A stretch of 6,116 nt of DNA, from the NCBI GenBank assembly GCA_030622805.1, contig JAUXFR010000097.1, forward strand, positions 1 to 6,116. Reading direction: 5' to 3'. This DNA is from Anaerolineae bacterium. GTDB lineage: Bacteria; Chloroflexota; Anaerolineae; Anaerolineales; UBA4823. Under the pieces are notes generated by a model. That model ran no database searches. It was not told the origin of the DNA and was given only the letters and a program-made list of their open reading frames with translations. This document shows, in pieces, positions 1-5,750 of the stretch; position 1 is the stretch's first letter; each line of letters starts with the position of its first letter. The translations under genes were made by a program, and so were the position numbers.

Positions 1-732
1 CAGCGCCATAAAAAGCGCAGCCGGCATACCTTTATCCGATACGTCTGCCATCACCAATCCAACTCGTCCCGTACCTAAGGGGATGACATCGTAGAAATCA
101 CCACCTACCTGCCGTGCGGGTTGGCTCATTGCAGCAATGTGCAGTCCGGGTATATCTGGAAATTCATCCGGCAGGATGCTTTGCTGCAGCCTGCGCGCCA
201 TATCAAGTTCGCGCTCCAGAAGCTCTTTTTCCACCAGCGCTTCCTGGGCCTCCTGCAACTCTTTATAGGCGCGCATCAGTTCCTGATTTGTTTCCGTTAA
301 ATCAGCGATCATCTGCATGTCCGCCTCACGCAAGCGATGGCTCAGCATCGAAACGACGCGATAAAGCAACATTGGCTGCTGCGTCCAGACAGATCGTAAA
401 TCATCCTCGGAGAACGCAAGCAGGCGTGTTGTATTGAGCGCCTGGATGGTGGCAAAGCGGGGGCTGCTCTCAAATAAACCCATCTCACCGATTAAATCAC
501 CGGGTCCACGCGTGGCGAGCACGATCAATTCTTCTCCATCTCCTTTTGTGACTTGTACACTGCCTTCAACGATCAAATACATGGCATGCCCGATGGCATC
601 TTCCTGTATGACCACCTGTCCGGGTGTAAAGTAATGCTCCACCGCCACCTGAGCGAGTGCCTCGATGACCTGTGGATCAACTTCCGATAAAAGCGGAACC
701 TGTCGCAATATTGATTTTATTTCTTTGTCCAT
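1..732 (-). CDS. cNMP-binding / coiled-coil / SpoIIE-type PP2C phosphatase, C-terminus cut off
   Basis: This is a signalling protein expected to dephosphorylate a Ser/Thr phosphoprotein, such as an anti-sigma-factor antagonist, under control of an N-terminal sensor. Only the first 244 codons are present; the gene runs off the left edge. Residues about 8-125 form a cyclic-nucleotide-binding fold, with IGEMGLFESSPRFAT at 81-95 as the phosphate-binding cassette (E83, R92). Residues about 130-185 are a Leu/Glu-rich helical linker, probably a coiled coil. The SpoIIE domain begins near 180: RRLQQSILP, then GGDFYD (D212, D215) and MADVSDKG (D230, D233), the Asp residues that bind metal in PP2C-type enzymes. 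ATG at 732 is chosen because an in-frame TAG lies eight codons upstream with no ATG, GTG or TTG between. The ribosome site is poor: AGGAAG lies about 17 nt upstream. The gap to the zinc-protein gene upstream is 78 nt, so co-transcription is possible. The domain call is firm; the in vivo substrate and whether the domain binds cAMP, cGMP or nothing are unknown. Confidence 0.93.
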   Translation of the reverse strand, partial: MDKEIKSILRQVPLLSEVDPQVIEALAQVAVEHYFTPGQVVIQEDAIGHAMYLIVEGSVQVTKGDGEELIVLATRGPGDLIGEMGLFESSPRFATIQALNTTRLLAFSEDDLRSVWTQQPMLLYRVVSMLSHRLREADMQMIADLTETNQELMRAYKELQEAQEALVEKELLERELDMARRLQQSILPDEFPDIPGLHIAAMSQPARQVGGDFYDVIPLGTGRVGLVMADVSDKGMPAALFMAL

Positions 733-810
733 TATGATATTGTCACAATCTTCCTATAAAAAAGAGAAAGGTAAATTTATATGGTGGATTACATAAAAAC
801 GCTCAAACGC

Positions 811-1023
811 TCATTCTAACTGTGGTAAATCCACCGGGTCTTCCTTAGGATTGCAGATACCGCAGTACAAAGCATCACCAACAACAATCGCTTTATATTT
901 TCCCTGACCATCTTTGTAGATTTCGAGTATATTTGGGAGGGTCTTGACATGATCTTTGCATATCGCTCGACCGCAAAATTGGCAGGTTCCGTGGGCAGGT
1001 CGTTCGCAGTGCCAGCAGTTCAT
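811..1023 (-). CDS. Small Cys-rich zinc-binding protein (B-box/zinc-ribbon-like), 70 aa
   Basis: This small hypothetical protein probably binds two zinc ions. Its metal-ligand candidates are C3, C6, C14, C17, C22, H25, C54 and C57, in the order CWHC, CQFC, ICKDH and CGIC. This spacing resembles treble-clef or B-box-like fingers found in many uncharacterised bacterial proteins. The C-terminal tail is acidic and Pro-containing. No membrane segment or signal peptide is seen. I chose ATG at 1023 because AGGTGA lies 4 nt upstream (1033-1028). A longer reading starts at GTG 1089 and adds 22 residues before the Cys cluster, but its start lies in repeat-like DNA with no better ribosome site. It is followed 78 nt later by the cNMP-SpoIIE phosphatase gene and may share its transcript. 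Function is unknown; a protein-protein adaptor role would be a guess. Confidence 0.8.
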   Translation of the reverse strand: MNCWHCERPAHGTCQFCGRAICKDHVKTLPNILEIYKDGQGKYKAIVVGDALYCGICNPKEDPVDLPQLE

Positions 1024-1158
1024 GATTTCACCTATACCTGATAAATCTCTCTGATAAGCTTCTTTTGCCACGGAGAATACCGAGGACACAAAGATTTTTT
1101 CTCCGCTTGTTCATTGATCTGTGTCGTGAGAATTTTATCGTATCATAAATTCTTCTTA

Positions 1159-1190
1159 ATTATATGTATGCTTCGACTAAAAAAGGTAAA
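1159..1190 (-). promoter_or_regulatory. Candidate promoter for the zinc-protein gene
   Basis: Read on the minus strand, a perfect TATAAT occurs at 1164-1159, about 136 nt upstream of ATG 1023. The best -35-like element, TTTACC at 1190-1185, is weak and sits 20 nt away, which is longer than the usual 16-18. The surrounding DNA is AT-rich. This is plausible as the start of a separate transcript for the zinc-protein and phosphatase genes, but it rests on one hexamer. Confidence 0.3.
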
Positions 1191-1210
1191 CTACATTCTT
1201 AAAGAGCACT

Positions 1211-1311
1211 AGAAACCGGGTTTTTTAAGGGTGTTTTCCCAAAGTCACCGGTTACATCACAAAGTAGTGTATTGATCCATTTTCTCTCTCAAAAACCCGG
1301 ATTTTTCAGAG
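1211..1311. repeat. Cluster of CCGG-centred palindromes (dispersed-repeat-like)
   Basis: Three palindromic blocks lie within 101 bp. The first is AGAAACCGGGTTTTTT at 1211-1226. The second is GTCACCGGTTAC at 1245-1256, palindromic with one mismatched pair. The third is the 26-bp imperfect palindrome at 1286-1311, with CTCT/AGAG ends, A5/T5 arms and CCGG at its centre. The outer blocks also pair with each other: CCGGGTTTTT at 1216-1225 is the exact reverse complement of AAAAACCCGG at 1291-1300. GAAACCGGGTTT-type motifs recur as short dispersed repeats in some cyanobacteria and Chloroflexota, which suggests a small mobile or extragenic palindromic element. The block lies just after the protease gene and could also act as a transcript-end structure, although no U-run follows on the minus strand. 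Confidence 0.5.
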
Positions 1312-1371
1312 ATGTCATGTATGAAATTTAACCGGATTCTATCCATTCCTTGGCAGAAATCCGATGGCTCG

Positions 1372-4300
1372 TTAATCAACGCTGGAAGCCACCCTGCGCA
1401 GGTCTATCATCCTTCGACTCGACTCCCGCTCCAGCCCTCTGCTGATATTCATGTGCTCGGCGACTAGCGGTTTAAAATCGTCTTTGTGCAACACGTATGC
1501 ATGGACATCGGTTAGCGCTATTACAGATGCCGTGCGTGGAACATCCAGTAAAAGCGCTACTTCGCCCACATACTCTCCCGGTCCTCGCTCTACAATTGCA
1601 TGTTCTTCCCCGTCCTGTGTCATAAAAACTTTTACGCGCCCCTCTTTGATCACAAAAAATGACTCACCAATCTCTCCCTGGGTAATAATCCGTTCACCCA
1701 TTTTATATGATCGCTTTCTAAGTCGGGCTGAGATATGTTTGATTTGCATGCCATCCATCTCAGAAAACAGAGGTATTCGCCTTAATAGCTCCGCCCTGGC
1801 AATTGAATCGTCTAATTTCTCGCGCATAATAAATTTCTGCTTTACCAATTCATCAAAGTCTTGCTTCCTCAGTGTAAGCGTATCCGTGGGGATTGCTGCT
1901 CTACAGGTGGCATTTCGAGGTGCGTCACGCAGCAGAGCAAGTTCACCGAAATAAGCACCGCGATACAATTGATTGACAACCTCGGTGACGCCGTTTTCTT
2001 CGGTCTGAGATACTTCCACTTGCCCCTGCTGGATGATAAAAAACCGGTCACCTATGTCTCCCTGACGAATGATAACTTTTCCCGGAGCATAACCGACAGG
2101 TTTCAGGCGCGCAATCAGCAGGTCAATCTCCTGATCATCCATCGTAGCAAATAAGGGCATACGACGGAGCAGCACCGCATAGTCCTGCCGTATGGATTGG
2201 AACTCCTCACTCAAAACGCCGGCCCTTTCTACATGTTTCAAAAAATACTGCCCACCGACTTCTCTTTCTTCCCAGGGTAAACCATCGTAAGCGTTCTGCA
2301 GTATCCGGAGAGTCAGCTTCTCTCCGATTTGCCGGCTGACCAAATCGAGCAGTAAAGTTAAGGCTGTGGCATACATTTCACCACGCTCGATCAATCCCTT
2401 TTCACCCGAAGAATGTGCCTGGATCTTATCTTGTTTAAAGACGATGTCCCACCCTGCAGAAGATGCGAATTGATTAAATTGCGCTTCCAGAGAAGCAGCA
2501 GCCCTGTGTCCAGCGACTTCTTGAAACTGAGTAAATATACTCGCCATAGACCAGGTAAATGCCCTTTGTAAGCGGGAATCATCGCTAATATCCACTCGGG
2601 TATCAGGATGATCGCTGGATAATGGAAGCATTCTGTATGCCAGTAAGTGAAGAGATAAGCTCGAAAGCAACAGCAGATACAACACGAGTGATGGAAGGTT
2701 GATAAAGGCAGTTAACACCAACCAGATCAATGCAAGCGCGTAAACCAGCCATGCCGGCGCAGTATTTGTGCGCCAATGTGAATAGATCGTTGGCACAAGC
2801 GCGACCAAAGCTAACCAGGGCAGAACTGCATTTGCGATTACCCATATCGCCAATGGATCCCCGCTGATATTTTCCACCATTATTGCCCACAAAACGTAGC
2901 CGGCAGAAACCAGGATTCCGAATAAGATGACGCCCCACTCGACCAGGCTTATCGCCTTGATATCTCTACCGATCCACAATGACGCACTGGCGAATAAAAG
3001 GGCGATTAAGGGAATTATGCTCGATGCGGATAAGGTTGCACCTTCATAACCAATGGGAAGCAAGGTGAATTCATTAAGCGAAGTGTAAATTACAACGATC
3101 ATCCATACAAGCGCTGCCAGTCCACTCAGCCAGAAGAACGCTGAATATCGAGATCCGGCATAATTCTGCGCGTTCTTCCAGGCAAAAATCAACGCTAATA
3201 ACAGTGCCACAAGTCCAATTAAAGTACCTAGAAACGGTAAAGTTGAAATGGAATCAACAAATAGCAGCGCAAGAGTGAGCGCCAATAACAACCCAGCCAC
3301 ATACCATGTGTCGGAAAATATCCCGCGATTTGCCGCTTGTAAATAGACCCTGCGCAATAATCCCCAAATGAACCGGCTGATCATGGATACAAAAACGACG
3401 CTCAACAGCAGCACAAGCAGCGTGATAGGCAACTGTGTCAAATCACCACCCCAATCGAACAAGGATCGCAGAGCAACGACCATGCGCGTTTGCCAGATAT
3501 TAATGCCCATATATACGGCATAGGCTGTCCAGAGCGCAGATAGGAGGCCAAATATCGTAAATATCAACTCCTCCCTTGAAAAAGAACCAAAATTCGGCAC
3601 CCATTTGAGCCGTTTTTGGGACGTTCCACCAGCATCCTTTGCTTTAAATTTGCCAGGAAGCCCATTACGTAGAAATGCAAATGATTTACTGCGCAGATTG
3701 GGGATCTCGAGCCAATCCATTAATAGGTAATAACCATCCAGCTTGATAAGAGGATTGACATTCATAAAAACGATCACATATGACAGGAAAGCGAAGCGGA
3801 ATAAGACCGGATTTAATGAGAATTCCGGCCAGATGGTTAGGATAATTGCTGCGATACCAGATAAAACTAGACCAGAGAAAGGACCCGCCCATGTAACTGC
3901 TAATCGTGCGCGTTTGCCTTCCATCCAGATATCACTGGTATCGACGAAGAAACCGGGCATACCCAGGTATATCATCAAACCTGCGCGGCGCACTTCACGC
4001 CCATAATTCTTAACCGTCAGGGCATGAGCAAACTCGTGGGTCAGCAGGGTAAATAGTAAGATCACAGCCAGCGCGATCAGACCCAACCAGTAGGATCCAT
4101 TGACGGCAAAAAGATTGTAAGTGGGTGCCTGAAAAGCTCGCACAAAAAGCACTATGCCCACAGCGGAGATAATTATATACATTACCTGCAGAGGTCTTGT
4201 AAATAACAGCCAACCACCCCATCGATACAACCAATCAATCAGACCATCAATGCCATGAATGGCAAATGGTTTCTGCATAAAAGCGCTGCCGAACTGCTGA

Positions 4301-4731
4301 AGACGATAACCCAACCTCCGTTCATGCAATCGTAAATTCACCTGTTGATAAATATTCACCGGTTGATCTGCCAGCATCGAATTTAATTTTAAACCATATA
4401 CAAATCTGGCAATTCGAGCAAAAGCGAAAGATCCATACTTAAGGAAATATTCAATCACTAAATCCTTGACAGATAGGGTTCCATCCATTTTCTCCCAGAT
4501 AAAGTAATCACGTTCAGATATCTGGTAGTATGTCACTGCCTCGGGATTTTTCAATATGTAATATTGCCCCCGACGACCAATAAGGCTACTTATCTGTACA
4601 TTGGATGCAGGCTGCGGTTTGTACAACGCCAGGTCAAGCTTCTCCCGGATCCATACCCTTAAGCGTAAGCTCCTGCGATCAGGTTGTGTACTGACCTCAG
4701 TTAGTCTGTTCCATAATGAATTAAGAGCCAT
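1372..4731 (-). CDS. Polytopic M50 (site-2-type) metalloprotease with PqqD-like N-terminus and two C-terminal cNMP-binding domains
   Basis: This is a 1119-residue intramembrane or membrane-embedded zinc protease fused to cyclic-nucleotide sensors. Residues about 45-120 resemble the PqqD/RiPP-recognition winged-helix region (YYILKNPEAVTYYQIS, then FIWEKMDGTLSVKDL). Such a region occurs at the N-terminus of peptide-linked M50 proteins. The zinc site is HEFAH at 232-236 (H232, E233, H236) within a hydrophobic helix, and the third-ligand motif is NPLIKLDGYY at 326-335 (D332). About 12-14 hydrophobic segments lie between residues 180 and 700, far more than a minimal S2P core, so an extra membrane module spans roughly 390-700. 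A soluble stretch at 701-850 is unrecognised. Two cNMP domains follow, at about 857-975 and 986-1100, with cassettes FGELALLRDAPRNAT (E930, R939) and VGEVALLLDVPRTAS (E1057, R1066); both keep the ligand-binding Glu and Arg. ATG at 4731 has GGGAGAGG 4 nt upstream. It lies 99 nt after the repeat-peptide gene and is probably co-transcribed with it. Processing or export of that peptide is inferred. It might instead release a membrane-bound regulator. Confidence 0.9.
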   Translation of the reverse strand: MALNSLWNRLTEVSTQPDRRSLRLRVWIREKLDLALYKPQPASNVQISSLIGRRGQYYILKNPEAVTYYQISERDYFIWEKMDGTLSVKDLVIEYFLKYGSFAFARIARFVYGLKLNSMLADQPVNIYQQVNLRLHERRLGYRLQQFGSAFMQKPFAIHGIDGLIDWLYRWGGWLLFTRPLQVMYIIISAVGIVLFVRAFQAPTYNLFAVNGSYWLGLIALAVILLFTLLTHEFAHALTVKNYGREVRRAGLMIYLGMPGFFVDTSDIWMEGKRARLAVTWAGPFSGLVLSGIAAIILTIWPEFSLNPVLFRFAFLSYVIVFMNVNPLIKLDGYYLLMDWLEIPNLRSKSFAFLRNGLPGKFKAKDAGGTSQKRLKWVPNFGSFSREELIFTIFGLLSALWTAYAVYMGINIWQTRMVVALRSLFDWGGDLTQLPITLLVLLLSVVFVSMISRFIWGLLRRVYLQAANRGIFSDTWYVAGLLLALTLALLFVDSISTLPFLGTLIGLVALLLALIFAWKNAQNYAGSRYSAFFWLSGLAALVWMIVVIYTSLNEFTLLPIGYEGATLSASSIIPLIALLFASASLWIGRDIKAISLVEWGVILFGILVSAGYVLWAIMVENISGDPLAIWVIANAVLPWLALVALVPTIYSHWRTNTAPAWLVYALALIWLVLTAFINLPSLVLYLLLLSSLSLHLLAYRMLPLSSDHPDTRVDISDDSRLQRAFTWSMASIFTQFQEVAGHRAAASLEAQFNQFASSAGWDIVFKQDKIQAHSSGEKGLIERGEMYATALTLLLDLVSRQIGEKLTLRILQNAYDGLPWEEREVGGQYFLKHVERAGVLSEEFQSIRQDYAVLLRRMPLFATMDDQEIDLLIARLKPVGYAPGKVIIRQGDIGDRFFIIQQGQVEVSQTEENGVTEVVNQLYRGAYFGELALLRDAPRNATCRAAIPTDTLTLRKQDFDELVKQKFIMREKLDDSIARAELLRRIPLFSEMDGMQIKHISARLRKRSYKMGERIITQGEIGESFFVIKEGRVKVFMTQDGEEHAIVERGPGEYVGEVALLLDVPRTASVIALTDVHAYVLHKDDFKPLVAEHMNISRGLERESSRRMIDLRRVASSVD

Positions 4732-4735
4732 CTAA

Positions 4736-4743
4736 CCTCTCCC
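4736..4743 (-). promoter_or_regulatory. Ribosome binding site of the M50 protease gene
   Basis: GGGAGAGG on the minus strand lies 4 nt before ATG 4731 and fixes this start. It begins 7 nt after the foot of the perfect stem-loop, so structure formation may affect ribosome access. Confidence 0.75.
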
Positions 4744-4750
4744 AACAGAC

Positions 4751-4782
4751 AATATTGGCGGCATGGATGTGCCGCCAATATT
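4751..4782 (-). promoter_or_regulatory. Perfect 13-bp intercistronic stem-loop
   Basis: The arms 4751-4763 and 4770-4782 are exact reverse complements (AATATTGGCGGCA / TGCCGCCAATATT), with a 6-nt loop. In the minus-strand transcript the hairpin lies 48 nt after the precursor stop codon and 19 nt before the protease ATG. No U-run follows on either strand, so a simple intrinsic terminator is unlikely. It fits better as an mRNA-stabilising, processing or attenuating element that lets the precursor be made in excess over the protease, an arrangement common in peptide operons. Confidence 0.75.
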
Positions 4783-4788
4783 ACCCTG

Positions 4789-4821
4789 AACATCCAAGTG
4801 AAATCCCCTGGTTTGAATGTT
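4789..4821 (-). promoter_or_regulatory. Second intercistronic stem-loop after the precursor stop
   Basis: In the minus-strand RNA, 4821-4813 (AACAUUCAA) can pair with 4797-4789 (UUGGAUGUU) as 9 bp with one G-U pair, closing a 15-nt loop. It begins 9 nt after the precursor stop codon (4833-4831) and is followed 6 nt later by the perfect hairpin, so the two could protect the 3' end of a precursor-only mRNA. It is weaker than the other stem. Confidence 0.4.
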
Positions 4822-4830
4822 AGCTACTTT

Positions 4831-5628
4831 TTACTCCGCTAATTCATCGCTCCCTTCGGCTTCGATCGGTGGGCTCTCGAACTCTTCGCCGCCGCCAGCA
4901 TCCATTTCAGCTCCGCCTTCGAGTTCCTCGCCACCACGGTCAATCGCCGGGACGCCGGTCAGTTCCTCACCACCACGGTCGATGGCCGGGACACCGGTCA
5001 ATTCCTCGCCGCCACGATCAATCGCCGGGACGCCGGTCAGTTCCTCACCACCACGGTCGATAGCAGGTACGCCGGTCAGCTCTTCGCCGCCACGGTCAAT
5101 GGCCGGAACACCAGTCAATTCCTCGCCGCCACGATCAATCGCCGGAACGCCGGTCAGTTCCTCGCCACCACGGTCGATAGCAGGTACGCCGGTCAGCTCC
5201 TCGCCGCCACGGTCAATCGCCGGAACGCCGGTCAATTCCTCGCCGCCACGGTCAATGGCGGGGACACCGGTCAGCTCCTCGCCGCCTCGGTCAATCGCTG
5301 GCACGCCTGTGAGCTCTTCGCCGCCGCGGTCGATCGCTGGTACGCCGGTCAGCTCTTCTCCGCCGCGGTCCATTTCTGCTGGAACACCTTCTGCGGATGG
5401 AAAAATAGAGTCAAAGAAACTGCCAATAGACACTTTCGACATGCGGTCATCCAGGTCACCTGCAACATTATCCAGCGTCTCAGCATCGATCGCTTTCAAA
5501 GTCGTGATTTCAGCGGGCGTCAGATCAAATTCTACCAGCGCTGAATCGGGGTTAGCAAACAGGGCATCTCTAAACTTGGCATCCGTCACCGCCCTGCCGA
5601 TGACAGATTCTAAAGCTTTCTTAGACAT
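4831..5628 (-). CDS. Repeat-containing RiPP-precursor-like protein with NHLP/Nif11-type leader
   Basis: This 265-residue protein looks like a ribosomal peptide precursor with many core copies. Residues 1-62 match the leader type of Franean1_4349/Os1348-family NHLP-clan proteins: ESVIGRAVTDAKFRDALF, then NPDSALVEFDLTPAE, and a helix ending LDNVAGDLDDR. Residues 63-86 are a linker. Residues 87-229 are 11 exact copies of DRGGEELTGVPAI. Residues 230-242 are a twelfth, altered copy (DRGGEELEGGAEM), and 243-265 an acidic degenerate tail. The array is strongly acidic and contains no Cys, Ser, Lys, His, Tyr or Trp, so Thr is the only hydroxyl side chain and Asp/Glu the only other obvious sites for crosslinking. 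Each unit holds a Gly-Gly. There is no signal peptide or membrane segment. ATG 5628 has AAAGGAGGT 6 nt upstream. The gene is preceded by a CRP-type operator and followed by the M50 protease gene. Leader type and repeats are seen directly; modification and cleavage are inferred. An unmodified acidic structural or surface protein is the alternative. Confidence 0.88.
   Translation of the reverse strand: MSKKALESVIGRAVTDAKFRDALFANPDSALVEFDLTPAEITTLKAIDAETLDNVAGDLDDRMSKVSIGSFFDSIFPSAEGVPAEMDRGGEELTGVPAIDRGGEELTGVPAIDRGGEELTGVPAIDRGGEELTGVPAIDRGGEELTGVPAIDRGGEELTGVPAIDRGGEELTGVPAIDRGGEELTGVPAIDRGGEELTGVPAIDRGGEELTGVPAIDRGGEELTGVPAIDRGGEELEGGAEMDAGGGEEFESPPIEAEGSDELAE
4942..5370 (-). repeat. Tandem array of eleven 39-bp units encoding DRGGEELTGVPAI
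   Basis: The array is 429 bp, exactly 11 units of 39 bp, all in frame. The encoded 13 residues are identical in every unit, while the DNA differs at many third-codon positions. For example, Ile is ATT or ATC, and Val-Pro-Ala uses several codon sets. The units at 5020-5136 and 5137-5253 form a similar three-unit block of 117 bp, showing higher-order duplication. A partial twelfth unit (4903-4941) keeps only DRGGEEL. Constant protein with varied silent sites indicates selection on the peptide rather than very recent expansion. Confidence 0.95.
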
Positions 5629-5634
5629 TGTGTT

Positions 5635-5643
5635 ACCTCCTTT
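5635..5643 (-). promoter_or_regulatory. Strong ribosome binding site of the precursor gene
   Basis: AAAGGAGGT on the minus strand is a near-perfect anti-16S match, 6 nt before ATG 5628. It fixes the start and predicts high translation, as expected for a peptide precursor; it is much stronger than the site of the SpoIIE phosphatase gene. Confidence 0.85.
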
Positions 5644-5678
5644 TTGGGTTAACTAATGGTTACATCAAACGTACTTAC

Positions 5679-5684
5679 AATATA
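5679..5684 (-). promoter_or_regulatory. Candidate -10 box of the precursor promoter
   Basis: TATATT on the minus strand would give a start near 5672 and a 5' leader of about 44 nt. The matching -35 position (5707-5702, TAGCGG) is poor, as expected for an activator-dependent promoter. The CRP-type operator would then be centred about 61-65 bp upstream of the start, close to the class I activator position. The exact start is not determined. Confidence 0.45.
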
Positions 5685-5728
5685 CACCCCTCACTAACTC
5701 CCCGCTATGGTATCCCTCACTTGCAGAC

Positions 5729-5744
5729 TGTGAGCTTTGTCACA
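5729..5744. promoter_or_regulatory. Perfect CRP-type operator TGTGA-N6-TCACA
   Basis: Both half-sites match the CRP consensus exactly (5729-5733 and 5740-5744, 6-bp spacer GCTTTG), and the flanking C/C... bases extend the symmetry by little. The site sits 6 bp past the stop codon of the Crp/Fnr gene and about 100 bp upstream of the precursor ATG. That regulator's recognition helix has SRE..NK, with Arg, Glu and Lys where E. coli CRP has R180, E181 and R185, which agrees with a TGTGA half-site. Activation of the precursor gene is the likely role; repression is not excluded. Confidence 0.75.
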
Positions 5745-5750
5745 CTAAAA

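Larger units (their letters stand above)
1024..1371. other. 348-bp intergenic region between the M50 protease and zinc-protein genes
   Basis: No convincing gene is seen on either strand. From high to low coordinates it holds a possible weak hairpin just after the protease stop (CGGATT/AATCCG, about 1334-1366), the CCGG-centred palindromes at 1211-1311, the candidate TATAAT box at 1164-1159, and a stretch at about 1067-1095. That stretch reads CCACGGAGAA...CCGAGGACACAAAG on the plus strand. It resembles the purine-rich 'CACGGAGAACACAGAG' type of dispersed repeat seen in several environmental bacterial genomes, but this is from memory and unproven. No canonical terminator with a T-run follows the protease gene. 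Confidence 0.5.

Noticed and set aside
114..634. Two plus-strand open frames opposite the phosphatase
   Set aside because: They are antisense to a clear cNMP-SpoIIE coding frame and show no recognisable protein features.
739..749. ATTGTCACAAT palindrome just upstream of the phosphatase start as a second CRP site
   Set aside because: Only one TGTGA half-site is present with no correctly spaced partner, and it overlaps the translation start region.
1024..1089. N-terminal extension of the zinc protein from GTG 1089
   Set aside because: ATG 1023 has a good ribosome site (AGGTGA, 4 nt away) and directly precedes the Cys cluster; the extension lies partly in repeat-like DNA.
1451..2154. Plus-strand open frames opposite the cNMP domains of the M50 protein
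   Set aside because: They overlap conserved cNMP motifs on the minus strand; Ser-rich low-complexity translations are typical of shadows.
4751..4782. Rho-independent terminator after the precursor gene
   Set aside because: The stem is perfect but no T-run follows in either direction, so it is annotated as a regulatory or processing stem-loop instead.
4942..5370. Regular 39-bp periodicity that could be called a CRISPR array
   Set aside because: Units are directly adjacent with no unique spacers, and they are in-frame coding repeats with third-position variation.
4817..5656. Long plus-strand open frame (279 codons) rich in Ser-Pro-Pro repeats
   Set aside because: It is the antisense shadow of the precursor. 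The 39-bp units have no stop in this frame, there is no plausible ribosome site, and silent-site variation follows the minus-strand frame.
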